Positions 34,470 through 44,629 of a stretch of 64,000 bases of DNA are shown here, piece after piece (positions within the stretch are counted from its first letter, which is position 1; each line of letters starts with the position of its first letter). The position numbers and the translations under genes were made by a program. The stretch is from Panulirus ornatus (lineage: Eukaryota; Arthropoda; Malacostraca; Decapoda; Palinuridae). The stretch lies in NCBI RefSeq assembly GCF_036320965.1, contig NC_092225.1:74858935-74922934 (forward strand). The letters run 5' to 3'. The notes beneath the pieces were generated by a model, which did not search any database, was not told the DNA's origin, and was given only the letters and a program-made list of their open reading frames with translations.

Positions 34470-35058
34470 CTTGTCCTTTGTTTCCTGTGTTAGCAAGTAA
34501 AGCCAGGAACGGATGAAGAAAAGCTACTTTTAATTACATCCATTCTTTATCCATCATGTGTAATGCACAGAAATCACATCCCCCTGTCCACAAACAGGCC
34601 CCACAAACCTTTCCAAGATTTCCTTAAGGCATTCACTGTACCTTGTGTACTCCTTTCACTTTCCTACTCGCTTCATCACTACTTATTATTACCTCCCCAT
34701 TTGCCCCTTTCACCGATGTTCCCATTTGTTCTCTTGTCTTACGTACTCTATTTACCTCCTAAAACATCTTTTTATTCTCCCTAAAATTTAATGATACTCT
34801 CTCACCCCAACTCTCATTTGCCCTCTTTTTCATCTCTTGCACCTTTCTCCTGACATCCTGCCACTTTCTTTTATACATCTCCCAGTCATTTGCACTACTT
34901 TCCTGCAAAAACCGTCCAAATGCCTCTCTCTTCTCTTTCACTAACAATCTTACTTCTTCATTCCACCACTCACTATGCTTTCTAATCTGCCCACCTCCCA
35001 CCTTTCTCATACAACATGCATCTTTTGTGCAAGCTATCAATGCTTTCCTAAATACAAA
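34470..35058 (-). mobile_element. RTE LINE relic with large internal deletion
   Basis: 3' UTR sequence (34,470-34,620, for example AGGCCCCACAAACCTTTCCA on the plus strand) is fused directly to spacer sequence (34,690-35,058). On the minus strand the spacer reads KDACCMRKVGGGQIRK, EWWNEEVRLLVKEKREAFGR and ANESWGERVSLNFRENKKMF. Reverse transcriptase and C-terminus are gone. 35,060-35,620 shows no feature. Confidence 0.8.
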
Positions 35059-35621
35059 TTATTATCAGTAACACTGTCAATACCATGACAATATTCTTTT
35101 CTCCTAGGGTTGTGGGCTGTTGCTGAAGTATATACATGGAAGATAATGCAAACAGTACTAGGTTGTCATTCATCTTTGTATAACTACATAACTTTATCAG
35201 AATGAGAAAAAACTGGGCATATAAAATCCCAGTACGGCATGGAATCCTCTTATAGGCCCCTCCCAGCTTGATCACTAACGAAAACAGCTTCTTGGTGAGC
35301 ATATTTCTGACCAAACTGCTTCTATCTCTGCTCTATCATTCACCCCGTGGATTATGTGGTAAAGCTGGCTCTGCTAAGGGCGCTTAGTGTTTTGTATATC
35401 CTTACTTGCTTAAGAATCCCAGAAAATGCAAAAAGACACCATACTGTTCCTTCTGCTTCGGAAGCCTAGCCAAAGAATAGCCAGCATGCTGTAAAAAATC
35501 ACCATACATGTGCTCATATGGTGCAGGCTGGTGGAGAATGTGTCCACATACAGATAATGATTACAAGCTGCAAGTGGTAAATGCAAAAAGCCAAATACTG
35601 AAAACTATGAAAGGTACTTAC

Positions 35622-35759
35622 AATAAATTCTTCTCCAGCACCAGACCCAAAATCTGGCATACTGAGGGAAGAACCCCTGACAAGAGGTCCTGGAGGTCCT
35701 GGTGGTCCTGGGGATCCTGGGGGCCCGGGAGGCCCTGCCACTGACTCTCCTGGAGGGCC
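35622..35759 (-). CDS. Multiplexin-like collagen exon, helix start and non-collagen segment
   Basis: The exon is 138 nt with acceptor ATATCTCAG| and donor TTTATT|GTAAGT, phase 0 to 0. It encodes GPPGESVAGPPGPPGSPGPP, then GPPGPL, then a non-helical stretch VRGSSLSMPDFGSGAGEEFI. This alternation of short Gly-X-Y blocks with interruptions is characteristic of multiplexins. The FGSGAGEE segment contains an SG dipeptide in an acidic setting, a possible glycosaminoglycan attachment site (collagens XV and XVIII are proteoglycans). That is inference. It joins in phase to the exon at 42,674 and to the exon at 25,512. Confidence 0.9.
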
Positions 35760-35847
35760 CTGAGATATACGATATAGCATTAATTTACAAATTATTCATA
35801 ATCATGTCAAAGATATCACGAGCAACTGAAAGCCCTAATCTTGACCA

Positions 35848-36085
35848 TCTTTCAAACTATTTGCCATTTCCCGCATCAGCGAGGTAGCATTAAGAACAAA
35901 GGACTGGGCCTTTGACTTTGAGGGAATATCCTCATCTGGCCTCCTTCTCTGTTCCTCCTTTTGGAAAATTAAAAAAAATAAAAAGAGAGGGGAGGATTTC
36001 CAGCCCCGCGCTCCCTCCCCTTTTAGTTGCCTTCTACGACACGCAGGGAATACATGGGAAGTATTTTTTCTCCCCTATCCCCAGG
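35848..36085 (+). mobile_element. SINE-like repeat copy followed by (TA)n
   Basis: ATTTGCCATTTCCCGCATCA, GCGAGGTAGCATTAAGAACA, GACTGGGCCTTTGACTTTGA, CTTCTCTGTTCCTCCTTTTG, an A-run, GGGGAGGATTTCCAGCCCCG, GCCTTCTACGACACGCAGGG and CTATCCCCAGGGATAAATAA match the repeat at 60,022 in order. It terminates in the (TA)n that adjoins RTE copy F. Confidence 0.88.
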
Positions 36086-36092
36086 GATAAAT

Positions 36093-36157
<65 letters not shown>
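36086..36157. repeat. (TA)n tract between SINE-like repeat and RTE copy F
   Basis: About 70 bp of pure TA repeat. One side is the tail of the SINE-like copy and the other is the truncation point of copy F. Confidence 0.95.
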
Positions 36158-36159
<2 letters not shown>

Positions 36160-37460
36160 ATTTGTATGTAGCATTTATGGAACTGGAGAAGGCATATGAT
36201 AGAGTTGATAGAGATGCTCTGTGGAAGGTATTAAGAATATATGGTGTGGGAGGCAAGTTGTTAGAAGCAGTGAAAAGTTTTTATCGAGGATGTAAGGCAT
36301 GTGTACGTGTAGGAAGAGAGGAAAGTGATTGGTTCTCAGTGAATGTAGGTTTGCGGCAGGGGTGTGTGATGTCTCCATGGTTGTTTAATTTGTTTATGGA
36401 TGGGGTTGTTAGGGAGATAAATGCAAGAGTCCTGGAAAGAGGGGCAAGTATGAAGTCTGTTGGGGATGAGAGAGCTTGGGAAGTGAGTCAGTTGTTGTTC
36501 GCTGATGATACAGCGCTGGTGGCTGATTCATGTGAGAAACTGCAGAAGCTGGTGACTGAGTTTGGTAAAGTGTGTGGAAGAAGAAAGTTAAGAGTAAATG
36601 TGAATAAGAGCAAGGTTATTAGGTACAGTAGGGTTGAGGGTCAAGTCAATTGGGAGGTGAGTTTGAATGGAGAAAAACTGGAGGAAGTGAAGTGTTTTAG
36701 ATATCTGGGAGTGGATCTATCAGCGGATGGAACCATGGAAGCGGAAGTGGATCATAGGGTGGGGGAGGGGGCGAAAATTTTTGGGAGCCTTGAAAAATGT
36801 GTGGAAGTCGAGAACATTATCTCGGAAAGCAAAAATGGGTATGTTTGAAGGAATAGTGGTTCCAACAATGTTGTATGGTTGCGAGGCGTGGGCTATGGAT
36901 AGAGTTGTGCGCAGGAGGATGGATGTGCTGGAAATGAGATGTTTGAGGACAATGTGTGGTGTGAGGTGGTTTGATCGAGTAAGTAACGTAAGGGTAAGAG
37001 AGATGTGTGGAAATAAAATGAGCGTGGTTGAGAGAGCAGAAGAGGGTGTTTTGAAATGGTTTGGGCACATGGAGAGAATGAGTGAGGAAAGATTGACCAA
37101 GAGGCTATATGTGTCGGAGGTGGAGGGAACGAGGAGAAGAGGGAGACCAAATTGGAGGTGGAAAGATGGAGTGAAAAAGATTTTGTGTGATCGGGGCCTG
37201 AACATGCAGGAGGGTGAAAGGAGGGCAAGGAATAGAGTGAATTGGAGCGATGTGGTATACAGGGGTTGACGTGCTGTCAGTGGATTGAATCAAGGCATGT
37301 GAAGCGTCTGGGGTAAACCATGGAAAGCTGTGTAGGTATGTATATTTGCGTGTGTGGACGTGTGTATGTACATGTGTATGGGGGGGGGGGGGGGTTGGGC
37401 CATTTCTTTCGTCTGTTTCCTTGCGCTACCTCGCAAACGCGGGAGACAGCGACAAAGTAT

Positions 37461-37463
<3 letters not shown>
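36158..37463 (+). mobile_element. RTE LINE copy F, 5'-truncated, young subfamily
   Basis: It enters at MDLYVAFMELEKAYDRVD and is open through LLFADDTALVADS to FGSLEKCVEVENI, where an extra T (GCGAAAATTTTTGGGAGCC) shifts the frame near 36,778. The C-terminus continues in another frame (36,727-37,269) to VVYRG. The 3' UTR is the short form with a long G-run, ending GACAAAGTATAAAA before (TA)n. Confidence 0.9.

Positions 37464-37535
<72 letters not shown>
37464..37535. repeat. (TA)n tract between RTE copies F and G
   Basis: About 70 bp of TA repeat that is both the tail of copy F and the start point of copy G. Confidence 0.95.
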
Positions 37536-37538
<3 letters not shown>

Positions 37539-38662
37539 ATGTCTCCATGGTTGTTTAATTTGTTTATGGATGGGGTTGTTAGGGAGGTAAATGCAAGAGT
37601 TTTGGAAAGAGGGGCAAGTATGAAGTCTGTTGGGGATGAGAGAGCTTGGGAAGTGAGTCAGTTGTTGTTCGCTGATGATACAGCGCTGGTGGCTGATTCA
37701 TGTGAGAAACTGCAGAAGCTGGTGACTGAGTTTGGTAAAGTGTGTGGAAGAAGAAAGTTAAGAGTAAATGTGAATAAGAGCAAGGTTATTAGGTACAGTA
37801 GGGTTGAGGGTCAAGTCAATTGGGAGGTGAGTTTGAATGGAGAAAAACTGGAGGAAGTGAAGTGTTTTAGATATCTGGGAGTGGATCTGGCAGCGGATGG
37901 AACTATGGAAGCGGAAGTAGATCATAGGGTGGGGGAGGGGGCGAAAATTCTGGGGGCCTTGAAGAATGTGTGGAAGTCGAGAACATTATCTCGGAAAGCA
38001 AAAATGGGTATGTTTGAAGGAATAGTGGTTCCAACAATGTTGTATGGTTGTATGGTTCCAACAATGTTGTATGGTTGCGAGGCGTGGGCTATGGATAGAG
38101 TTGTGCGCAGGAGGATGGATGTGCTGGAAATGAGATGTTTGAGGACAATGTGTGGTGTGAGGTGGTTTGATCGAGTGAGTAACGTAAGGGTAAGAGAGAT
38201 GTGTGGAAATAAAAAGAGCGTGGTTGAGAGAGCAGAAAAGGGTGTTTTGAAGTGGTTTGGGCACATGGAGAGCATGAGTGAGGAAAGATTGACCAAGAGG
38301 ATATATGTGTCGGAGGTGGAGGGAACGAGGAGAAGAGGGAGACCAAATTGGAGGTGGAAAGATGGAGTGAAAAAGATTTTGTGTGATCGGGGCCTGAACA
38401 TGCAGGAGGGTGAAAGGAGGGCAAGGAATAGAGTGAATTGGAGCGATGTGGTATACCGGGGTTGACGTGCTGTCAGTGGATTGAATCAAGGCATGTGAAG
38501 CGTTTGGGGTAAACCATGGAAAGCTGTGTAGGTATGTATATTTGCGTGTGTGGACGTATGTATATACATGTGTATGGGGGAGGGGTTGGGCCATTTCTTT
38601 CGTCTGTTTCCTTGCGCTACCTCGCAAACGCGGGAGACAGCGACAAAGTATAATAAATAAAT

Positions 38663-38668
<6 letters not shown>
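37536..38668 (+). mobile_element. RTE LINE copy G, 5'-truncated, young subfamily
   Basis: It enters at VMSPWLFNLFMDGVVREVNA directly after (TA)n. The frame is open from there to VVYRG (38,465). It keeps LLFADDTALVADS but lacks the first catalytic Asp block because of truncation. A 27-nt in-frame tandem duplication makes VPTMLYGCMVPTMLYGC (38,024-38,077). It has the short 3' UTR, then AATAAATAAATAATA and (TA)n. Confidence 0.9.
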
Positions 38669-38747
<79 letters not shown>

Positions 38748-38755
38748 TTCCTGTA
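38669..38755. repeat. (TA)n and T-run joining copies G and A tail to tail
   Basis: About 60 bp of TA repeat followed by about 20 T. Copy G ends on the left. Copy A, on the opposite strand, has its A-tail here. The two 3' ends face each other across the tract. Confidence 0.9.
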
Positions 38756-40625
38756 CTCCCGCGTTTGCGAGGTAGCGCAAGGAAACAGACGAAAGAAATG
38801 GCCCAACCCACCCCCATACACATGTATATACATACGTTCACACACGCAAATATACATACCTACACAGCTTTCCATGGTTTACCCCAGACGCTTCACATGC
38901 CCTGATTCAATCCACTGACAGCACGTCAACCCCGGTATACCACATCGATCCAATTCACTCTATTCCTTGCCCTCCTTTCACCCTCCTGCATGTTCAGGCC
39001 CCGATCACACAAAATCTTTTTCACTCCTTCTTTCCACCTCCAATTTGGTCTCCCACTTCTCCTCGTTCCCTCCACCTCCGACACATATATCCTCTTGGTC
39101 AATCTTTCCTCACTCATTCTCTCCATGTGCCCAAACATTTCAAAACACCCTCTTCTGCTCTCTCAACCACGCTCTTTTTATTTCCACACATCTCTCTTAC
39201 CCTTACGTTACTTACTCGATCAAACCACCTCCCACCACACATTGTCCTCAAACATCTCATTTCCAGCACAACCATCCTCCTCCGCACAACTCTATCCATA
39301 GCCCACGCCTCGCAACCATACAACATTGTTGGAACCACTATTCCTTCAAACATACCCATTTTTGCTTTCCGAGATAATGTTCTCGACTTCCACACATTCT
39401 TCAAGGCTCCCAGGATTTTCGCCCCCTCCCCCACCCTATGATCCACTTCCGCTTCCATGGTTCCATCCGCTGCCAGATCCACTCCGAAATATCTAAAACA
39501 CTTTACTTCCTCCAGTTTTTCTCCATTCAAACTTACCTCTCAATTGACTTGACCCTCAACCCTACTGTACCTAATTACCTTGCTCTTATTCACATTTACT
39601 CTTAACTTTCTTCTTCCACACAATTTACCAAACTCAGTCACCAGCTTCTGCAGTTTCTCACATGAATCAGCCACCAGCGCTGTATCATCAGCGAACAACA
39701 ACTGACTCACTTCCCAAGCTCTCTCATCCCCAACAGACTTCATACTTGCCCCTCTTTCCAAAACTCTTGCATTCACCTCCCTAACAACCCCATCCATAAA
39801 CAAATTAAACAACCATGGAGACATCACACACCCCTGCCGCAAACCTACATTCACTGAGAACCAATCACTTTCCTCTCTTCCTACACATACACATGCCTTA
39901 CATCCTCGATAAAAACTTTTCACTGCTTCTAACAACTTGCCTCCCACACCATATATTCTTAATACCTTCCACAGAGCATCTCTATCAACTCTATCATATG
40001 CCTTCTCCCGATCCATAAATGCTACATACAAATCCATTTGCTTTTCTAAGTATTTCTCACATACATTCTTCAAAGCAAACACCTGATCCACACATCATCT
40101 ACCACTTCTGAAACCACACTGCTCTTCCCCAATCTGATGCTCTGTACATGCCTTAACCCTCTCACTCAATACCCTCCCATATAATTTACCAGGAATACTC
40201 AACAAACTTATACCTTTGTAATTTGAGCACTCACTCTTATCCCCTTTGCCTTTGTACAATGGCACTATGCACGCATTCCGCCAATCCTCAGGCACCTCAC
40301 CATGAGTCATACATACATTAAATAACCTTACCAACCAGTCAATAATACAGTCACCCCCTTTTTTAATAAATTCCACTGCAATACCATCCAAACCTGCTGC
40401 ATTGCCGGCTTTCATCTTTCGCAAAGCTTTTACTACCTCTTCTCTGTTTACCAAATCATTTTCCCTAACCCTCTCACTTTGCACAACACCTCGACCAAAA
40501 CACCCTATATCTGCCACTCTATCATCAAACACATTCAACAAACCTTCAAAATACTCACTCCATCTCCTTCTCACATCACCACTACTTGTTATCACCTCCC
40601 CATTTGCGCCCTTCACTGAAGTTCC

Positions 40626-40627
<2 letters not shown>
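38756..40627 (-). mobile_element. RTE LINE copy A, 5'-truncated, short 3' UTR
   Basis: From 40,620 downward on the minus strand it reads GTSVKGANGEVITSSGDVRR, then reverse transcriptase blocks to CGFRSGR*. A stop at 40,092-40,094 interrupts G(C/*)VDQ. It continues 40,091-39,540 (FMDREKAYDRVD, RQGCVMSPWLFN, LLFADDTALVADS), stops at RVEGQVN*, resumes 39,530-39,114, and loses frame again near WFGHMERM. It has the short 3' UTR but the RSGRPN C-terminus, like copy H. Its 5' limit abuts (CA)n at 40,627. Confidence 0.9.
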
Positions 40628-40658
<31 letters not shown>

Positions 40659-40676
40659 TTTTTTTTTTTTTTTTTT
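40628..40676. repeat. (CA)n-(TA)n-T-run between copies A and B
   Basis: Simple repeat of about 50 bp marking the 5' truncation point of copy A and the A-tail of copy B on the minus strand. Confidence 0.9.
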
Positions 40677-41574
40677 TATACTTTGTCGCTGTCTCCCGCG
40701 TTTGCGAGGTAGCGCAAGGAAACAGACGAAAGAAATGGCCCAACCCCCCCCCCCCCCATACACATGTACATACACACGTCCACACACGCAAATATACATA
40801 CCTACACAGCTTTCCATGGTTTACCCCAGACGCTTCACATGCCTTGCTTCAATCCACTGACAGCACGTCAACCCCTGTATACCACATGACTCCAATTCAC
40901 TCTATTTCTTGCCCTCCTTTCACCCTCCTGCATGTTCAGGCCCCGATCACACAAAATCTTTTTCACTCCATCTTTCCACCTCCAATTTGGTCTCCCTCTT
41001 CTCCTCGTTCCCTCCACCTCCGACACATATATCCTCTTGGTCAATCTCTCCTCACTCATTCTCTCCATGTGCCCAAACCATTTCAAAACACCCTCTTCTG
41101 CTCTCTCAACCACGCTCTTTTTATTTCCACACATCTCTCTTACCCTTACGTTACTTACTCGATCAAACCACCTCACACCACACATTGTCCTCAAACATCT
41201 CATTTCCAGCACATCCATCCTCCTGCGCACATCTCTATCCATAGCCCACGCCTCGCAACCATACAACATTGTTGGAACCACTATTCCCTCAAACATACCC
41301 ATTTTTGCTTTCCGAGATAATGTTCTCGACTTCCACACATTTTTCAAGGCTCCCCAAATTTTCGCCCCCTCCCCCACCCTATGATCCACTTCCGCTTCCA
41401 TGGTTCCATCCGCTGACAGATCCACTCCCAGATATCTAAAACACTTCACTTCCTCCAGTTTTTCTCCATTCAAACTCACCTCCCAATTGACTTGACCCTC
41501 ACCCCTACTGTACCTAATAACCTTGCTCTTATTCACATTTACTCTCAACTTTCTTCTTCCACACACTTTACCAA

Positions 41575-41579
<5 letters not shown>
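40677..41579 (-). mobile_element. RTE LINE copy B, severely 5'-truncated, young subfamily
   Basis: The open frame 41,566-40,868 carries CGRRKLRVNVNKSKVIRYSR to VVYRG without a stop, then the short 3' UTR. It contains only the thumb-proximal part and the C-terminus (RRRGRPNWRW). The 5' end is at CCAAACTCAG, where it meets an (AG)n tract. Confidence 0.9.
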
Positions 41580-41606
<27 letters not shown>

Positions 41607-41607
41607 C
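41579..41607. repeat. (GA)n tract at 5' end of copy B
   Basis: About 28 bp of GA repeat immediately beyond the truncation point of copy B. The last native bases, CTCAG, share AG with the repeat. Confidence 0.9.
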
Positions 41608-41774
41608 TAAAAAGATAGGCAAACTGCTTTTACCTCATACCTCCATGTCTCGCCTCGAACTTTTTATTTCATTAAAAGTTTTTTCTAATAGAAAACTTGA
41701 ATAGTGAGTAATAACCCAATATCTTCAACTAACTGCTGCATATCTCCTTGCTAACAGTTTCCTTTTTACGATGC

Positions 41775-41925
41775 AGCTGTGTGTCTATACTCTGTCACTC
41801 TACCCTGTATGTGCATACACTGCCACTACATCATGTTGTTGTATACACTGTCACTATATCCTACATATGTATACACTGTCATTGCAGCCTGTATTTGTAC
41901 ACACTGTCATCACAGCCTGCTTCAA
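41775..41925. repeat. Imperfect tandem repeat, about 33-36 nt units
   Basis: GTATACACTGTCACT-ACATCCTGTAT-like units recur four to five times (variants with ATACACTGCCACTACATC, ATACACTGTCACTATATC, ATACACTGTCATTGCAGC, ACACACTGTCATCACAGC). No coding potential. The rest of 41,610-42,670 is intron without a recognisable feature. Confidence 0.7.
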
Positions 41926-42673
41926 TCTAGGGTGATGTGCCTCTAGTTTTCACACAAAAACATGCTTACTATCTCATCAATCTCTTCAGTTCCCCCTCTT
42001 CCTCACCATTTCCTGAATCATACACTACTGTTTACACTTACCGCTCTTGTGTCATGTAACTCCTTCATCTTCTGCATCATGAAAACCTATATAATAACAC
42101 CAGCTTTGAGCACTGTTCTATACCACAGTGGTTTAACGTTCTCTCACTGGTACCTTTTTCCACTCTTCTGTTTACCTAACCTCTTATCATCCTTACGTCC
42201 ACAGGTGCGCAAGCCTAAAATGCCGTGCAATCCTCTTCCATTCTCTTCCAAAACATCCTCTCCAGGTTATATCCCAAGTCATTTATTTCTGTACTAACTT
42301 CTGTTCGTTTGCTAGTAATGTTTGGTTGTACACATAGCAACCTAGAACCAAATAATGCGTAAACTTCCACAAACCTCAGTCATATAAACAACTTTCCCCG
42401 TGTGTAATTGTTTGTAAAATGATAAAACATAACAAACATTTAAAGGCAGTAATAATAAACACATGGAAAACGTATTACAAAAATAGTTATATATACTGTT
42501 GAAAAACAGGATTAAGCCTTCCCACCATCCATGCACTACACTCATCAGTTGTGTATTATCTAGACAGTGACAAATCCACACTCATACATAAAGATTTTGA
42601 TCCAATAACCCTTCACAGTACAGTACACCAGACAGCCACTGACCAACAGGTCGAAAGCAGCACCAGTACTCAC

Positions 42674-42726
42674 CCGGGGGCCTCGTTCTCCCTTCTCTCC
42701 CTTAGGTCCAGGCAGATTGAACTCAT
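42674..42726 (-). CDS. Multiplexin-like collagen, first Gly-X-Y exon after the Frizzled exon
   Basis: The exon is 53 nt with acceptor CCCAATGACAG| and donor CCCCGG|GTGAGT. It is phase 1 in, 0 out. Joined to the preceding exon (AATG|), it gives Asp, then EFNLPGPKGEKGERGPR, and so starts the triple helix. Its phase also fits the exon at 46,032, so both a Frizzled-containing and a Frizzled-less transcript would stay in frame. It is short for a collagen exon and lies about 7 kb from the next one. Confidence 0.88.
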
Positions 42727-43000
42727 CTGTCATTGGGAAAGAACCACATCATATTAGGATTAACAAAAGAGAAACATAGACAAAGAGGAAACATAGGCGT
42801 GGATTGAACAACATATCAAGTCGAAATATATTTCTCTTTTCTAATTGCAGTTTAACCACAAGTGCTTACAACGGAAGAACTATATGGTAAATTTCTTTTA
42901 CCATGTGCTTAATTTATATACCTTAATATTCATAACTTGGGGCCATCAAACAACCCACTCCTTTAAAGTGACAACTCTGTGTTGAATCTGTTTAACTAAC

Positions 43001-43813
43001 CATTTACGATCTCGGGTCCATGGAGGTAACTAGTTCCCTGGTCTGTGGAGACTGCTGGAGACCGCGAGGAGAGGGCAGTGGTTTGGATGGGAGCAGGTGC
43101 AAATTGGATCCTTGGGGTAGTGCTCTCCGGGGGTTGAGGGGTTGTGGAGATTGTCAGTGTGCTTGGGATGGTGGTGGGTGGGGACATGTTGGAGGCTAAT
43201 GTGGTGTCAGGTGATTCAATTCCGTCATAATACATTTCTAGCTCGTCTGAATCAAGGAAGTCGAGGTACCCATCATCCACACCATCTGTATAGTCTGTCC
43301 CAGCCGCTGAGTCTTTGGTGGGGTGGTCCTCATGAAGGGCGAGAGTAGGCAGGTGGTCGTAGTCATCGTAATCGTAGTCATCATAGTCGTAGTCTTGGTG
43401 CGAACAATCGGTGCCGACCTCAGGAGGGAAGACGACTTCGCCTTGGTGGTACCTGAGGCAAGGTTCCTGGTCACTGTAGGGCAGCTGTTGGCAAGTGAAC
43501 GTTTCCTTGGGCCACAAGAGGTAATATTTCTCCATGATTGGGAGGCACTGCTCCATGGCCGAGTCACAGACCTCCCTGCAGGGTGGCAGGGGCTTAGTGA
43601 GCCCCGCGGTGCAGGGGGGTGCCAGGACTCCACACACAACAAACCTAAACTCATGGCTGCAGTTGATGGTGTGAAGCTGGTGCCAAAACTGGGAAGCGAC
43701 TGGCTCTGCCTCACGAAGACCCTGACCCAGCAGGTTGGGGTATATGGCCTGGGTCCACTCCACGCCGCTGCACGCCCACACGCCCACTTCCTGGCAGTGC
43801 TCCGTGCTGCAGC
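43001..43813 (-). CDS. Frizzled-domain exon of multiplexin-like collagen
   Basis: The exon is large (813 nt) and ends at AATG|GTTAGT. It is phase 1 at both ends. Residues 7-119 form a complete Frizzled cysteine-rich domain: ten Cys at 7, 15, 52, 61, 68, 79, 83, 90, 108 and 119, with the canonical C-x8-C-x6-C-x10-C-x3-C-x6-C core and YPNLLG after the second Cys. Residues 141-153 are a Tyr/Asp run with five Tyr. From about 190 the chain is Ser/Thr/Pro-rich and mucin-like (PPTTIPSTLTISTTPQPP) up to the helix. In the family, Frizzled domains bind Wnt ligands. Here the placement before a collagen helix matches long collagen XVIII. The 5' boundary is uncertain: acceptors at 43,814 (ATGTCAG|) and 43,844 (GAGTAAG|) are both phase 1, and both have poor pyrimidine tracts. 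Confidence 0.85.
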
Positions 43814-44419
43814 CTGACATCATCCGCCACGCCGTGGATAAACCTTACTCATTACTAATATAGTGTTAAGCCCCACAGGGTGCTAATGACCACAAGAATA
43901 ACCCAAATTTCTGCTGTCAATGAGGCAGAAATAGACTCTACTAATTGATCACAGTGAAAAATGTATAGACACAAGTTTATATCACATGAAATATAAGTTC
44001 TCACAAAACAAAATCTAACATTTGTAATTAGTTTGTCAACACTCACTTTCCTGAAGGATCCGAAATGCCAAAAAAATACATAGGTTGTATTAGGATTATA
44101 TATTAGTTTGGTTAATGACTGCTAGGATAAACCATCAAGAGATACGAATTGTTAATACTGATGCATTATTACACTACTATCAGTATCACTACAACATTCC
44201 AGCTCTATTACTGACTACTTGCTGTACAAAAATGACAACTTGCGAGTGTTATTACAACTTGAGCAATGATGGTTAGGTATACTCCTATGGCAGCACTTGG
44301 TTATAACGAGCTTAGCAGGTTGTAAAGCGAGCTACGCCGTCACTCAGTAGCAGTGGATGCCTTCCTCTACGACGTCTGGCTGGCTATCAGTGTGCAGGAG
44401 GCTGCCTCCTGGCTCAAAC

Positions 44420-44624
44420 CCCAAGACGCTTCTGACATGATCATGTCCATGGTGCCGGGCGTCACGGAGAGTGCTGGAGCAGCAGAAGTGTCCTCTGCCA
44501 CTCCTCCTCCTACCAGGGAGTGTCCATAGTGGTCTGGGGGTTGTGGTGGAGGTTGGGGGTCGGGGGTGGGAGAAGTCTGGTGAAGCGGAGAGGATAAGAG
44601 GCTCAGGAATGGGATGAGAAACAT
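44420..44624 (-). CDS. Candidate alternative first exon with signal peptide
   Basis: From ATG at 44,624 the frame gives MFLIPFLSLLSSPLHQ, a plausible signal peptide. It is followed by a Pro-rich segment (TSPTPDPQPPPQPPDHYGHS) and LVGGGVAEDTSAAPALSVTP to SEASW. A donor TTGGG|GTTTGAG at 44,419 would leave phase 1, matching the Frizzled exon (SEASWG-CSTEHC). The frame closes at TAG 45 nt further. An alternative reading is that GGAG|GTAAGT at 44,631 and the strong CTTCACCAG| at 44,577 bound a 54-nt intron, making this an internal exon entered in phase 0. Both readings agree on the protein after residue 16. No TATA box or other promoter element is clear. Confidence 0.5.
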
Positions 44625-44629
44625 ACTTA

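Noticed and set aside
35508..35744. Plus-strand frame over the collagen exon at 35,622
   Set aside because: Antisense of Gly-X-Y coding sequence. The minus strand has the acceptor, donor and helix.
43238..43714. Second minus-strand frame (158 codons) overlapping the Frizzled exon
   Set aside because: Off-frame translation of the same exon, with no domain and incompatible with the splice phases.
43323..43817. 164-codon plus-strand frame opposite the Frizzled exon
   Set aside because: Shadow of the Frizzled exon. The minus frame has the ten-cysteine pattern and consensus splice junctions.
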